Part shown: positions 55,634 through 63,919 of the stretch, in pieces
Position numbering within the stretch: the first letter of the stretch is position 1
How the letters are laid out: every line of letters starts with the position of its first letter
Assembly: GCF_001940455.1 (NCBI RefSeq)
Contig: NZ_MKQR01000009.1
Span: forward strand, 59,592 to 123,591
Reading direction: 5' to 3'
DNA length: 64,000 bases
Source of the DNA: Actinokineospora bangkokensis
GTDB lineage: Bacteria; Actinomycetota; Actinomycetes; Mycobacteriales; Pseudonocardiaceae
Notes under the pieces: model-generated
Told to the model about the DNA's origin: nothing
Seen by the model: only the letters and a program-made list of their open reading frames with translations
Databases searched by the model: none
Program-made: the position numbers and the translations under genes

Positions 55634-56458
55634 TCAGGCCGACTTCGGCGGGCGGGGGATGAAGAAGCTGGTGCGCTGCTGGTACTCGGGGTAGCCGGGG
55701 CGCTTGGCCATCTCCCGCTCCAGCAGCCTGCCCCCCGTCGCCACGATGAGGAAGAACGCCATGGCGGCGGGGGAGAGGATGGTGAGCGCGCCCTGCCACG
55801 TGGTGCACGCCACGAGGTACAGGCCCCACCAGACGGTGAAGTCGCCGAAGTAGTTGGGGTGGCGGGTGTAGGCCCACAGGCCCTTGTCCATGACCTTGCC
55901 CTTGTTGGCCGGGTCGGCCTTGAACTCCTTGAGCTGGCGGTCCCCCGTGGACTCGAACCACAGCCCCACGGCCCAGACCACCGCGCCGACGACCGCGATC
56001 CACCAGACCCCGTCGCCGGTGGTGGCCGAGACCTGCACGGGCAGCGAGACGAACCACATGGCGACGCCCTGGGTGATGAAGACCCGGACGACGGCGTACT
56101 GGAAGCGCTTGTCCTCGGGGACGGCCGACAGCAGCTTCTCGTAGCGCGGGTCCTCGCCCTTGCCCTTGTTGCGCGAACTCACGTGCCACGCCAGGCGCCC
56201 GGCCCAGACGGCCACGAGGACGAACACGAGCACCTTGCGCCACCACACGCCGTCGCCCAGGGCGCTCGCGACGACGGCGATCACCAGGAACCCCAGCGGC
56301 CACGCGGTGTCGACGACGGCCACCCGGCCCTGCGCGCGCCCGATGAGGGCGGTCACGACCATGAGCAGCACGACCGCGGCCGCGCAGGCGCCGAGGACGA
56401 GGAGGAGGTTCGCGGTGGAGAAGGGGTGTTCGGCCAAGGCCAGCTGGGTGCTCCGCAC
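55634..56458 (-). CDS. DUF1295 membrane enzyme (steroid 5-alpha-reductase-like)
   Basis: The 274-residue protein has about six or seven membrane segments and DUF1295 signs: AQGRVAVVDTAWPLGFLVIA, GRLAWHVSSRNKGKGEDPRY and the C-terminal LWAYTRHPNYFGDFTVWWGL. The last segment resembles the NADPH or SAM-binding end of the 5-alpha-reductase/ICMT group. Possible steroid or isoprenoid double-bond reductase. TAAGCT lies six bases before the GTG on the minus strand, suggesting a leaderless transcript. Confidence 0.87.
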   Translation of the reverse strand: MRSTQLALAEHPFSTANLLLVLGACAAAVVLLMVVTALIGRAQGRVAVVDTAWPLGFLVIAVVASALGDGVWWRKVLVFVLVAVWAGRLAWHVSSRNKGKGEDPRYEKLLSAVPEDKRFQYAVVRVFITQGVAMWFVSLPVQVSATTGDGVWWIAVVGAVVWAVGLWFESTGDRQLKEFKADPANKGKVMDKGLWAYTRHPNYFGDFTVWWGLYLVACTTWQGALTILSPAAMAFFLIVATGGRLLEREMAKRPGYPEYQQRTSFFIPRPPKSA

Positions 56459-56534
56459 CGGCTGAGCTTAGGCACGGCGGCGCGCGCCCGCACAACGGGA
56501 TCGCGCGCCGCGCGGGCGGCCCGGGGCCGCCGCG

Positions 56535-57620
56535 TCACTGCTCCAGGTTGCTGATCGTCTGGGCGTCGAGCATGGCGGCGATCGCGGCGTCGCTGAGCTC
56601 CTCGGGGCTGACGTTCGCCGCGCGGATCTCGGCGATGGCGGCCTCCAGCACCTCGCTGCGGGCGTCGACCACCTCGGCGGCGACCTCCGGCGGCACCTCG
56701 ACCGCCTCCGGCGGTACCTCGCCGGATCCCGTTGCGGCGCCCGGCTCCGGCACCGACTCGGGTTCTGGCACGGCCCGGTCCGCCGCAGCCGGTTCGGCCT
56801 GCGGCGCCGGGGGCACGACCGGCTCCTGGACCTTCGGCGCGACGAGCGCATCGATGTCCGCCGCGGTGCGCCACGCGCCCTCGTGCAACCAGGTGCCGGA
56901 CGCCCGGTCGTGCGGGAGCCAGCGCTCCAGCACGGGGTTGAGCCGCGTCCAGCCGTGGTCCCACTGGCGCTCCCACACCTGGTCCTCGTCGTGGAAGTAC
57001 TCGAACTCCCCGCTCGGGTCGAGCCTGCCCCAGCGGCCCGCGGCCGCGTCGTAGTTCTGCTCGCCCGGCGCCCAGCGCACGCCCTGGACGTAGACGGTGC
57101 CCTGGGCGTCGCGGGAGCGCGTGGGGTGGGCGGGGTCGCGGGTGACCGGGGTGGTCTCGTCGGGCAGGTACCAGGAGGTCGCGTCGTAGTAGAGGCCGGA
57201 CGTGCTGTCGAACGTCTTCGCCGGGCGCGCCTCGGCGGGCGCGTCCACCGGCGCCCACCCCGCGGGTTCGGCGTAGCGGTCGGTGGAGTGCAGGCGCTTG
57301 CCGTCGGCGTCCAGGGTGACGTAGCGCCCCGCCCACTCGGACCCGAAGCCGTGGTCGGCCGCCGGGCGCGCCAGTGCGGCGAGCCGCAGGCGCCGGTGCA
57401 GCGCCTCGGGGTCGCTGTGGTCGGCGGACAGGGCGGCGATGAGCGCGGTGAGGCCGTGCTCGCCCACCTGGCTGCGCTCGTCGCCGCCGAGCAGCCCCGG
57501 CTGGGCCGAGGTGATCTTCTCGACCAGCTCGTCGAGCGTCCGCGCGTCGCGCCAGCTGTCGCGCTGGTCCCACAGGCGGTTGAGCAGGTCCGAGTACGAC
57601 GACCAGTCCGACCAGGCCAT
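56535..57620 (-). CDS. Unknown Trp/Tyr-rich protein divergent from the TerY-type operon
   Basis: The 361-residue soluble protein has a helical N-terminus (WSSYSDLLNRLWDQRDSWRD, LGGDERSQVGEHGLTALIAA), then a 150-residue region of short repeats with paired Trp/Tyr (AGRYVTLDADGKRLHSTDRY, FDSTSGLYYDATSWYLPDET, YFHDEDQVWERQWDHGWTRL), a Pro/Glu/Ala linker and a C-terminal helix (SPEELSDAAIAAMLDAQTIS). The repeats suggest a beta-structured binding module. I recognise no family. ATG 57620 follows GGGAGGGAACCGCC. It shares the 218-base divergent promoter region with the vWA gene, which hints at a role in the same system. Confidence 0.72.
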   Translation of the reverse strand: MAWSDWSSYSDLLNRLWDQRDSWRDARTLDELVEKITSAQPGLLGGDERSQVGEHGLTALIAALSADHSDPEALHRRLRLAALARPAADHGFGSEWAGRYVTLDADGKRLHSTDRYAEPAGWAPVDAPAEARPAKTFDSTSGLYYDATSWYLPDETTPVTRDPAHPTRSRDAQGTVYVQGVRWAPGEQNYDAAAGRWGRLDPSGEFEYFHDEDQVWERQWDHGWTRLNPVLERWLPHDRASGTWLHEGAWRTAADIDALVAPKVQEPVVPPAPQAEPAAADRAVPEPESVPEPGAATGSGEVPPEAVEVPPEVAAEVVDARSEVLEAAIAEIRAANVSPEELSDAAIAAMLDAQTISNLEQ

Positions 57621-57838
57621 GGCGGTTCCCTCCCGTGCGGCGTCCCTCCGCCCACAGCGTGGCCCCGCCGGGGCGAACCCGGCGCAGGACCGCGGACAGG
57701 AGAGCGGGCACCGGCGGCTGCGCGTTGGGGCAGGCCAGGCGGCCGAAAACCGCTCGTCGGGGTGATCGGAAACCACCTCACCACCCGTGCCCCGCGTGCC
57801 AGACTGGACGCCCGCACCGGTCCGGCGAGGGGGCGACG

Positions 57839-58516
57839 ATGGTGGAGAACCGGGGGAACGTGCTCCCCGTGTACGTGGTGGCGGACGAGTCCGGGTCCAT
57901 GGCACCGGTGGTCGACGAGCTGAACGCGGGCCTGGCCGCGCTGCACCGCGCCCTGCTGCGCGAACCCATGGCCGCGGCCAAGGTCCGGTTCACCATCCTC
58001 GGCTTCGCCGACGACGTCCAGGTCCGGCTCACCCTGGCCGACCTGCGCGCCGAGGCGACCCTGCCGCAGCTGAGCACCCGCGGCGGCACCAGCTACGGCG
58101 CGGCGCTGCGCGCCCTGCGCGAGCGCATCCCCGACGACGTGGCCGCGCTCAAGGAGCAGGGCTTCGCGGTGTTCCGCCCGGCGGTCTTCTTCCTCACCGA
58201 CGGCCAGCCCACCGACGAGCCGCACTGGCGCGCCGAGCACGCGGGCCTGACCGACAAGGAGACGACCCGCGCCGCGCCGAACATCATCGCCTGCGGCATC
58301 GGGGAGGCCAACGCCAAGACGGTGCTGGCCATCGCCACCCGCCCGGAGTTCGCGTTCGTCGCCACCCCGGGCACGGAGCTGGGCCTGGCGATCGCGGAGT
58401 TCAGCGTCGCGCTGACCAAGAGCGTCGTCGCCTCCGCCCGCACCGCCACCACCGACTCCATGGAACTGGTGGTGGAGCGCCCCGACAACTTCGTCATGGC
58501 GGTGGACGTTGTCTGA
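57839..58516 (+). CDS. TerY-like vWA domain protein
   Basis: The 225-residue protein is a vWA domain. The MIDAS residues are seen in VVADESGSMAPVVDE (D16, S18, S20), LSTRGGTSYG (Thr) and FFLTDGQPTDEP (Asp). Such TerY-type proteins are a core part of the TerY-phosphorylation triad (vWA, PP2C phosphatase, Ser/Thr kinase) and bind partners through a metal ion. GAGGGGGCGACG precedes the ATG. It is the first gene of a four-gene operon. Confidence 0.88.
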   Translation: MVENRGNVLPVYVVADESGSMAPVVDELNAGLAALHRALLREPMAAAKVRFTILGFADDVQVRLTLADLRAEATLPQLSTRGGTSYGAALRALRERIPDDVAALKEQGFAVFRPAVFFLTDGQPTDEPHWRAEHAGLTDKETTRAAPNIIACGIGEANAKTVLAIATRPEFAFVATPGTELGLAIAEFSVALTKSVVASARTATTDSMELVVERPDNFVMAVDVV

Positions 58517-59426
58517 CGCGCCCGTCGCCGCGCTCCCCGCCGACCCCGACCCGGGGCGGGTGGTGATCGGGGTGGCGGGGCCCGCGTTCGAGCCGCGCCC
58601 CGCCCGGGAGCCGGTGCACCGGCCGGACACGGTGGTGGACGGGTGGGCGGCCGGGCCGTTCGTGGTCCGCGGCGCGTCGGTGCGGGGCGACCAGCACCGG
58701 CACGACGGGACCCCCAGGCAGGACGACTTCGCCGTGGCCTGGCACGCGGGCACCGGGTCGGTGGTGGTGGCCGTGGCGGACGGGGTGTCGGCGGCACCGC
58801 TCGCGCACGTGGGGGCGACGCTGGCGGTGCGCACAGCGGTGGAGCAGGCGCACCGGGCCCTCGGCGACGGCGGGGTCGACTGGGAAGTGGCGCTGCGGTG
58901 GGCGGCGTACGCGCTCGTGCAGTTCGCGGAGAAGCTGCCTCCCGAGGCGGACGGCGCTGCGGGGGATGGCGCACAGGCGGACGGCGCACAGGGGGACGGG
59001 GCGGCGGAACGCGCCGAGCGGGTGCTCGCCACCACGCTCGTGCTCGCGGTCGTCACCTCCACCGCGGAGGGGGCGGTCGCGGACGTCGTGCGGGTGGGCG
59101 ATTCCGGGGCCTGGGTGCTCGCGGACGGCGTGCTCACGCCCACCTTCCCCGCCCCGGAGGGCGAGGTGCTGACCTCCACCACGGCCGCGCTGCCCCGGCT
59201 GCCGGAGCAGCGCTCGCCCACCCGGGTCGAGCTGCCCCCCGGCGCCGCGCTGCTGCTCGCCACCGACGGCGTCGGCGTGCCGCTCGGGGACGGCCGGGGC
59301 GCGGTCGGCGCGGCGTTCGCGGCCGCGCTGGCGTCCCCGCCCGACCGGCTGGGGTTCGCCAGGGTGGTGGACTTCTCCCGGGAGACCTTCGACGACGACC
59401 GGACCGCGGTGGTGGTCTGGTCGTGA
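58509..59426 (+). CDS. PP2C family protein phosphatase (TerY triad type)
   Basis: The 305-residue protein has PP2C motifs: RGDQHRHDGTPRQDDFAVAW, VVAVADGVSAAPLAHVGAT, DVVRVGDSGAWVLAD, LLLATDGVGVPLGDGRGA and a final DDRTAVVVW. The Asp residues for two metal ions are kept. It should remove phosphate placed by the downstream kinase. The TTG at 58509 overlaps the end of the vWA gene by eight bases and is the most likely start; a GTG at 58560 is an alternative. It overlaps the kinase gene by four bases. Confidence 0.85.
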   Translation: MSDAPVAALPADPDPGRVVIGVAGPAFEPRPAREPVHRPDTVVDGWAAGPFVVRGASVRGDQHRHDGTPRQDDFAVAWHAGTGSVVVAVADGVSAAPLAHVGATLAVRTAVEQAHRALGDGGVDWEVALRWAAYALVQFAEKLPPEADGAAGDGAQADGAQGDGAAERAERVLATTLVLAVVTSTAEGAVADVVRVGDSGAWVLADGVLTPTFPAPEGEVLTSTTAALPRLPEQRSPTRVELPPGAALLLATDGVGVPLGDGRGAVGAAFAAALASPPDRLGFARVVDFSRETFDDDRTAVVVWS

Positions 59427-60850
59427 CCGCGCCGCTGGAGTTCGACGTCGCGGAACTCGGCCGGTTGGTGGCGCTGGACTCCGGCGGGCAGGGCAAGGTC
59501 TACGAGCTGCCGGAGTTCGAGCAGGCCGACGTGCTCTACAAGGAGTACTCGCCCCGGCTGGTCGACGACGTCGACGTCGAGGTGCTGCGCCGGTTCGCGG
59601 TGTTCCCGCTGGAGCTGCCCGAGGCCGACCGGGCGCGGCTGCTCACGATCACCTCCTGGCCGCAGGCGGTCGTGCGGCGCGACGGGGTGGTGCGCGGGTT
59701 CCTGATGCGCCGCGCCCCCGCCCGGTGCACGGCGGCGCTGCGCTTCGGCGGCGAGGTCAGCACCGTGCTCACCTCCGCCGAGTTCCTGCTCAACCACCCC
59801 GACTACCTGCGCGAGCTCGGCCTGGCGGTCACCGACGAGTTCCGGCTCCGGTTCCTCGCCGACACCGCCGAGGCGCTGGCGTTCCTGCACGGCCTCGACA
59901 TCGCCGTCGGTGACCTGTCCCCGAAGAACCTGCTGTTCAGCCGGGAGGAGCGCCCGCACGCGCACTTCATCGACTGCGACGCGATGAGCTTGGGCGGGCA
60001 GTCGGTGCTGCCGCCGGTGCACACCCCCGACTGGGTGGTGCCGCAGGAGGAGGAGGCCACCCGGGAGGGCGACCTCTACAAGTTCGGCCTGATGGTCGTC
60101 CGGGTCTTCGCCACCGACCAGCAGTCCACCGACACCACCGCCGTGCCGCGCAGGCTGCGCAAGCACGTGGTCGCGACGCTGGGCCCCGCCCCGGGGAGGG
60201 TCGGGGCGCAGGCGTGGCGCAAGCGGCTGACCGCCGCCCGTCCGCGCACCAGGAGGGTCCGCCGGTTCTCCCTGCCGGAGAACGGCACCGCGGCCACCGT
60301 CGGTGTCGGTGTCGTCGTCGCCGCTCTGATCGGCTTGTTCAACATCGTCGACAACGACGCGTCCTCCGGCACCGGGTCGACGCCGGGGCGCGTCGTCGGC
60401 GCGGACACCACGACCCGCTACACCCTGCCCACCTACGACCCGAACCCGCCGCTGGTCCCGCTGCCGACCTACCTCCCCTCGGAGGTCTACTCGCTGCCGA
60501 CCCTCGACCGGCGCCTGGTGCCGACCGGACCCGCCTTCACCTGCCTGCTGGTGCGGGTGGTGCCCGCGCCGGGCGTCACCGGCGGCGAGGGGCTCGACCT
60601 CGTCCGCGCCCGCCTCGGCACCCTGCTCTGCGAAGCGGAGAACACGCCCGAGGACCTGCCCGCCTTCGCCGCCCCCTTGCTCGAGCACGCCCCCTACGAC
60701 TCCGCCCGGATCACCGGCTTCTGGGGCGAGGGCACGCAGGCCCCGCGGGCGACCCTGCGGTTGTCGTCGTCCTCGACCTGCTGGCAGACCACGGTGCGCT
60801 TCGACGCGGAGAACACCCCCACGTCGGTCGGCGCGCTGGTCGCCTGCTGA
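59423..60850 (+). CDS. Membrane-spanning protein kinase of the TerY-type triad
   Basis: The 475-residue protein has a divergent kinase domain (residues ~10-250): glycine loop LDSGGQGKVYEL, Lys in VLYKEYSP, catalytic loop VGDLSPKNLLF and DFG replaced by IDCDAM. A single membrane segment (VGVGVVVAALIGLFNIVD, residues ~293-310) leads to a ~160-residue outer domain with three Cys (FTCLLVRV, LLCEAENTP, STCWQTTVRF). TerY-type kinases usually carry a zinc-ribbon or HHH part, so this outside sensor is notable. It likely phosphorylates the vWA or CHAT partner. GTG overlaps the PP2C stop (GTGA). Confidence 0.85.
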   Translation: MTAPLEFDVAELGRLVALDSGGQGKVYELPEFEQADVLYKEYSPRLVDDVDVEVLRRFAVFPLELPEADRARLLTITSWPQAVVRRDGVVRGFLMRRAPARCTAALRFGGEVSTVLTSAEFLLNHPDYLRELGLAVTDEFRLRFLADTAEALAFLHGLDIAVGDLSPKNLLFSREERPHAHFIDCDAMSLGGQSVLPPVHTPDWVVPQEEEATREGDLYKFGLMVVRVFATDQQSTDTTAVPRRLRKHVVATLGPAPGRVGAQAWRKRLTAARPRTRRVRRFSLPENGTAATVGVGVVVAALIGLFNIVDNDASSGTGSTPGRVVGADTTTRYTLPTYDPNPPLVPLPTYLPSEVYSLPTLDRRLVPTGPAFTCLLVRVVPAPGVTGGEGLDLVRARLGTLLCEAENTPEDLPAFAAPLLEHAPYDSARITGFWGEGTQAPRATLRLSSSSTCWQTTVRFDAENTPTSVGALVAC

Positions 60851-63800
60851 TGTCCGACCGGGTGGTCGTCGAGCTGGCCAGCAGGCTCGCCACGTTCGAC
60901 CGCGACGAGCACGCCGACCTGCTCGACGACGAGCGCGCCCACGCCGCCGCGGTCGCCCTCAACGGCACCGTGCTGGCCGACCCGGACGCCCACGGCGACC
61001 GGGTGCTGCGCGTGCTGGGGCATTGGTTCCTGCTGCGCCACCACCTGCGCCTGGGCGCGGGCCAGGAGCTGCGGTGGGCCCGCCTGCACGCGTCCCTGCT
61101 GCGCGACCGCGACCCCGCCGCGCTCACCGACCGGCTGCGCGCGCTGCTCGACTCGCCGCCCGATCTCGTCGACCGCACGGCCGAGACGGCGCTGTCGCTG
61201 ATCGGGTCGTTCACCACCACCGGTGACCCGCGGGCGGTGGAGTCGGCCGCCGGGCTGCTGGCGGACCTGCCCGAGGAGCTGGCCGAGCTGGCCCCGCTGG
61301 GCGCCGCGCTGATCGAGCTGACCAGGGCGCGGGTGGTGATCACCGCCGACCCGGCGGCGCTGGCGGGTGTCGAGCGCCAGGCCAGGGCCCTGCTGTCCCG
61401 GCTGGCCCAGGACGACCCGGTGCGCGACGCCGTGGTCGCCCTCGTCGGCACGATGCTCACCGCCCGGGCCGACCTGGGCGGTGAGGACACCCTCGACGAG
61501 GCGCTGCGGGTGCTCGGCGGGGCCGTCGACCCCGAGCGCCCGGCGGCCACCCCCGCCGCGGCCAGCGCGCTCGGCGCCGCGCTGCGGGTGCGGTTCGAGC
61601 GCACCCGCGGCACCGCCGACCTCGACCGCGCGGTCGAGCTGGGGCGCGTCGCGCTGGGCGCCGCGGGCCACGGCGCCCCCGGCCGGGAGGAGACGGGCGA
61701 ACTGCTGGTGTTCGCCCTGCTGCGCCGCTACTACCACCTGGAGCAGGCCGCCGACCTCGACGAGGCGCTGGCGGTGTGCCGCGCGGTCGAGCCCGCGCGG
61801 GGGGAGACCGGCCCCGTCCGCTGCTCCTGGCTCAGCGCCCTGGCCATGGTGCTCACCGCCCGGTTCACCCGCACCGGCGACCCGGCCGAGCTGGACGAGG
61901 CCGTGCGGCGCAACCGGGAGGCGATCGCCCTGGCGGGCGAGCTGGGCCTGCTGCGGCTGGTGCTGCAGGGCAACCACGCGGCGCTGCTGGCGATCCGCCA
62001 CGAGGAGCGCGGCGACCCGGCCGACCTGGCGGAGGCGACGGCGGCCGCCCGCGCGGCGGTCGCGCTGACGCCCGCCGACAGCGCCCAGCTCGGCGCCCGG
62101 CTGCTGGTGCTGGCGCAGCTGATCGGCACCGGCGTCGAACCGCCGCCCGCCGAGGCGCTCGACCTGCTCACCGAGGCGCTGCGCGTGCTGCCCGCGGGCC
62201 ACCCGTCCGGGATGGCGGTGCTGGCCGAGCGCGCCCGCCACCACCACCGCCGGTACCGGGCCACCGGCGGCGCGGAGGACCTGGCGGCGGCCATGGCCGA
62301 CTGGGCCGCGGCGGCCCGCGCGGAGTCCGGTCGCCCGTTCAGCAGGCTGCTGGCCGCCGAGGGCTGGATGGGCGCGGCGCTCACGGCGGGCGACCTGGCC
62401 GCGGTGGCGGAGGCGGTGGGCGAGTCGGTGCGCCTGCTGCCGCTGCTGGCCTGGCGCGGCCTGCAGCGCGAGGTGCGCGAGCGCACGCTCTCGCGCACCG
62501 GCTGGATCGGCGGGCAGGCCGCGGCGCTGGTGCTCGCGGCCGGGATGCCCGAGCGCGCCGTGGAGCTGGTCGACCAGAGCCGCAACGTGCTGTGGGGGCA
62601 GGCGTTGCAGACCCGCTCCGACCTGTCCGCGCTGCGCGCGACCGACCCGGCGCTGGCCGACGAGCTGGACCGCACCCGCGCGCTGATCGACCAGGCGGAG
62701 CCGACCGGCGCGACCGCCGACGAACGCGCGCTGGCGGCGCACCGGGCCGCGGTGGAGCGCTGGGACGTGCTGCTGCGCCGCGCCCGCGCGCTGCCGGGCT
62801 TCGCGGACTTCCTCGGCCCGGTCCCGTTCTCCCGCCTGCGCCACGCCGCCGCCGACGGGCCGGTGGTGGTCGTCAACCTGCACCGGACGCGCAGCGACGC
62901 CCTGGTGGTCCGGCCGGACGGCGTGGTCGTCGTCCCGCTGCCGTGGCTCACCCCCGACGAGGCGCAGGGCCGCACGACCGCCCTGCTGGACGCCATCGCG
63001 CAGGCGGGGGGCGGCGGACCAGGCCGGGCGCACCTGCGCAACACCCTGCTGTCCCTGCTGCGCTGGCTGTGGGACGTGGTGGCCGCACCCGTGCTGTCCG
63101 AGTTGGACAGGGTGGCCGGACCGGTGCGCCACCGGATGTGGTGGTGCCCCACGGGCCCGCTGACGCTGCTGCCCCTGCACGCCGCCGGCCGCTACGGCTC
63201 CGCGGCCAGGAACCGGCCGCCGACCGTCCCCGCCCGCACGGTGTCCTCCTACGCGACCGGCCTGAGCAGCCTGCTGCGGGCCCGCCAACCGTTCCGGCCC
63301 GCACCGGGCCTGGTGGCCGTCGGCATGGCGCACACCCCCGGGCACCCCCCGCTCCCCGCCGTGGTGGGCGAACTGGGGCGGATCGCCCAGCTGGTGCCGG
63401 ACACGCGGGTGCTGACCGGCCCCGGGCCGGACGAGGTCGTCGAGGCGCTGGCGGGGGCGGGGTGGGCCCACTTCGCCTGCCACGCCACCCAGGTCGTCCA
63501 CCGCCCGGGCGACAGCGCCCTCCACCTCGACGGCGGTGACCTGACGGTGCTGCGCCTGGCGGGCTGCGACCTGCAGGGCGCCGAGTTCGCCTACCTGTCG
63601 GCCTGCGGGACCGCGGGCGGCTCGGTGGCCCTGGCCGACGAGGCGATCCACCTGGCGGCCGCGTTGCAGATGGCGGGCTACCGGCACGTGGTGGGCACCC
63701 TCTGGGGAGTCCCGGACGACATCGCCGCCTCCGTCGCCGAGGGCGTGTACGCGGGCATGGCCCGCGGGGGACGGCTCGACGCGACCCGAGCGGCCCAGGC

Positions 63801-63885
63801 CCTGACCGACGCGGCCGACCGGGTGCGCCGCGACCACCCGGCGAGCCCCGACCTGTGGGCACCGTTCGTGCACCTGGGACCGTGA
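60850..63885 (+). CDS. CHAT domain (caspase-like) protease with helical repeats
   Basis: The 1,011-residue protein has a long helical-repeat region (TPR-like, residues ~90-640, e.g. RFERTRGTADLDRAVELGRV and FTRTGDPAELDEAVRRNREA) and a C-terminal CHAT domain (~740-1011). The catalytic dyad is H878 in HFACHATQV and C919 in YLSACGTAGG. The start of the domain shows VVVVNLHRTRSDALVVRP and RMWWCPTGPLTLLPLHAA. CHAT proteases are kin to separase and caspases and act as effectors in several bacterial conflict systems. Its ATG shares a base with the kinase stop (TGATG), so all four genes are co-translated. Confidence 0.92.
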   Translation: MSDRVVVELASRLATFDRDEHADLLDDERAHAAAVALNGTVLADPDAHGDRVLRVLGHWFLLRHHLRLGAGQELRWARLHASLLRDRDPAALTDRLRALLDSPPDLVDRTAETALSLIGSFTTTGDPRAVESAAGLLADLPEELAELAPLGAALIELTRARVVITADPAALAGVERQARALLSRLAQDDPVRDAVVALVGTMLTARADLGGEDTLDEALRVLGGAVDPERPAATPAAASALGAALRVRFERTRGTADLDRAVELGRVALGAAGHGAPGREETGELLVFALLRRYYHLEQAADLDEALAVCRAVEPARGETGPVRCSWLSALAMVLTARFTRTGDPAELDEAVRRNREAIALAGELGLLRLVLQGNHAALLAIRHEERGDPADLAEATAAARAAVALTPADSAQLGARLLVLAQLIGTGVEPPPAEALDLLTEALRVLPAGHPSGMAVLAERARHHHRRYRATGGAEDLAAAMADWAAAARAESGRPFSRLLAAEGWMGAALTAGDLAAVAEAVGESVRLLPLLAWRGLQREVRERTLSRTGWIGGQAAALVLAAGMPERAVELVDQSRNVLWGQALQTRSDLSALRATDPALADELDRTRALIDQAEPTGATADERALAAHRAAVERWDVLLRRARALPGFADFLGPVPFSRLRHAAADGPVVVVNLHRTRSDALVVRPDGVVVVPLPWLTPDEAQGRTTALLDAIAQAGGGGPGRAHLRNTLLSLLRWLWDVVAAPVLSELDRVAGPVRHRMWWCPTGPLTLLPLHAAGRYGSAARNRPPTVPARTVSSYATGLSSLLRARQPFRPAPGLVAVGMAHTPGHPPLPAVVGELGRIAQLVPDTRVLTGPGPDEVVEALAGAGWAHFACHATQVVHRPGDSALHLDGGDLTVLRLAGCDLQGAEFAYLSACGTAGGSVALADEAIHLAAALQMAGYRHVVGTLWGVPDDIAASVAEGVYAGMARGGRLDATRAAQALTDAADRVRRDHPASPDLWAPFVHLGP

Positions 63886-63919
63886 CAGCGGGTTGCGCCC
63901 GGGTGTCAGGATGGAGGAC

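Noticed and set aside
56468..60688. 1,406-codon minus-strand frame across the triad operon.
   Set aside because: Antisense to three genes with intact catalytic motifs; no recognisable domain.
18188..63885. A single large defence island joining the NACHT and CHAT loci.
   Set aside because: They are 37 kb apart with ordinary metabolic genes between and no integrase, phage genes or composition change.
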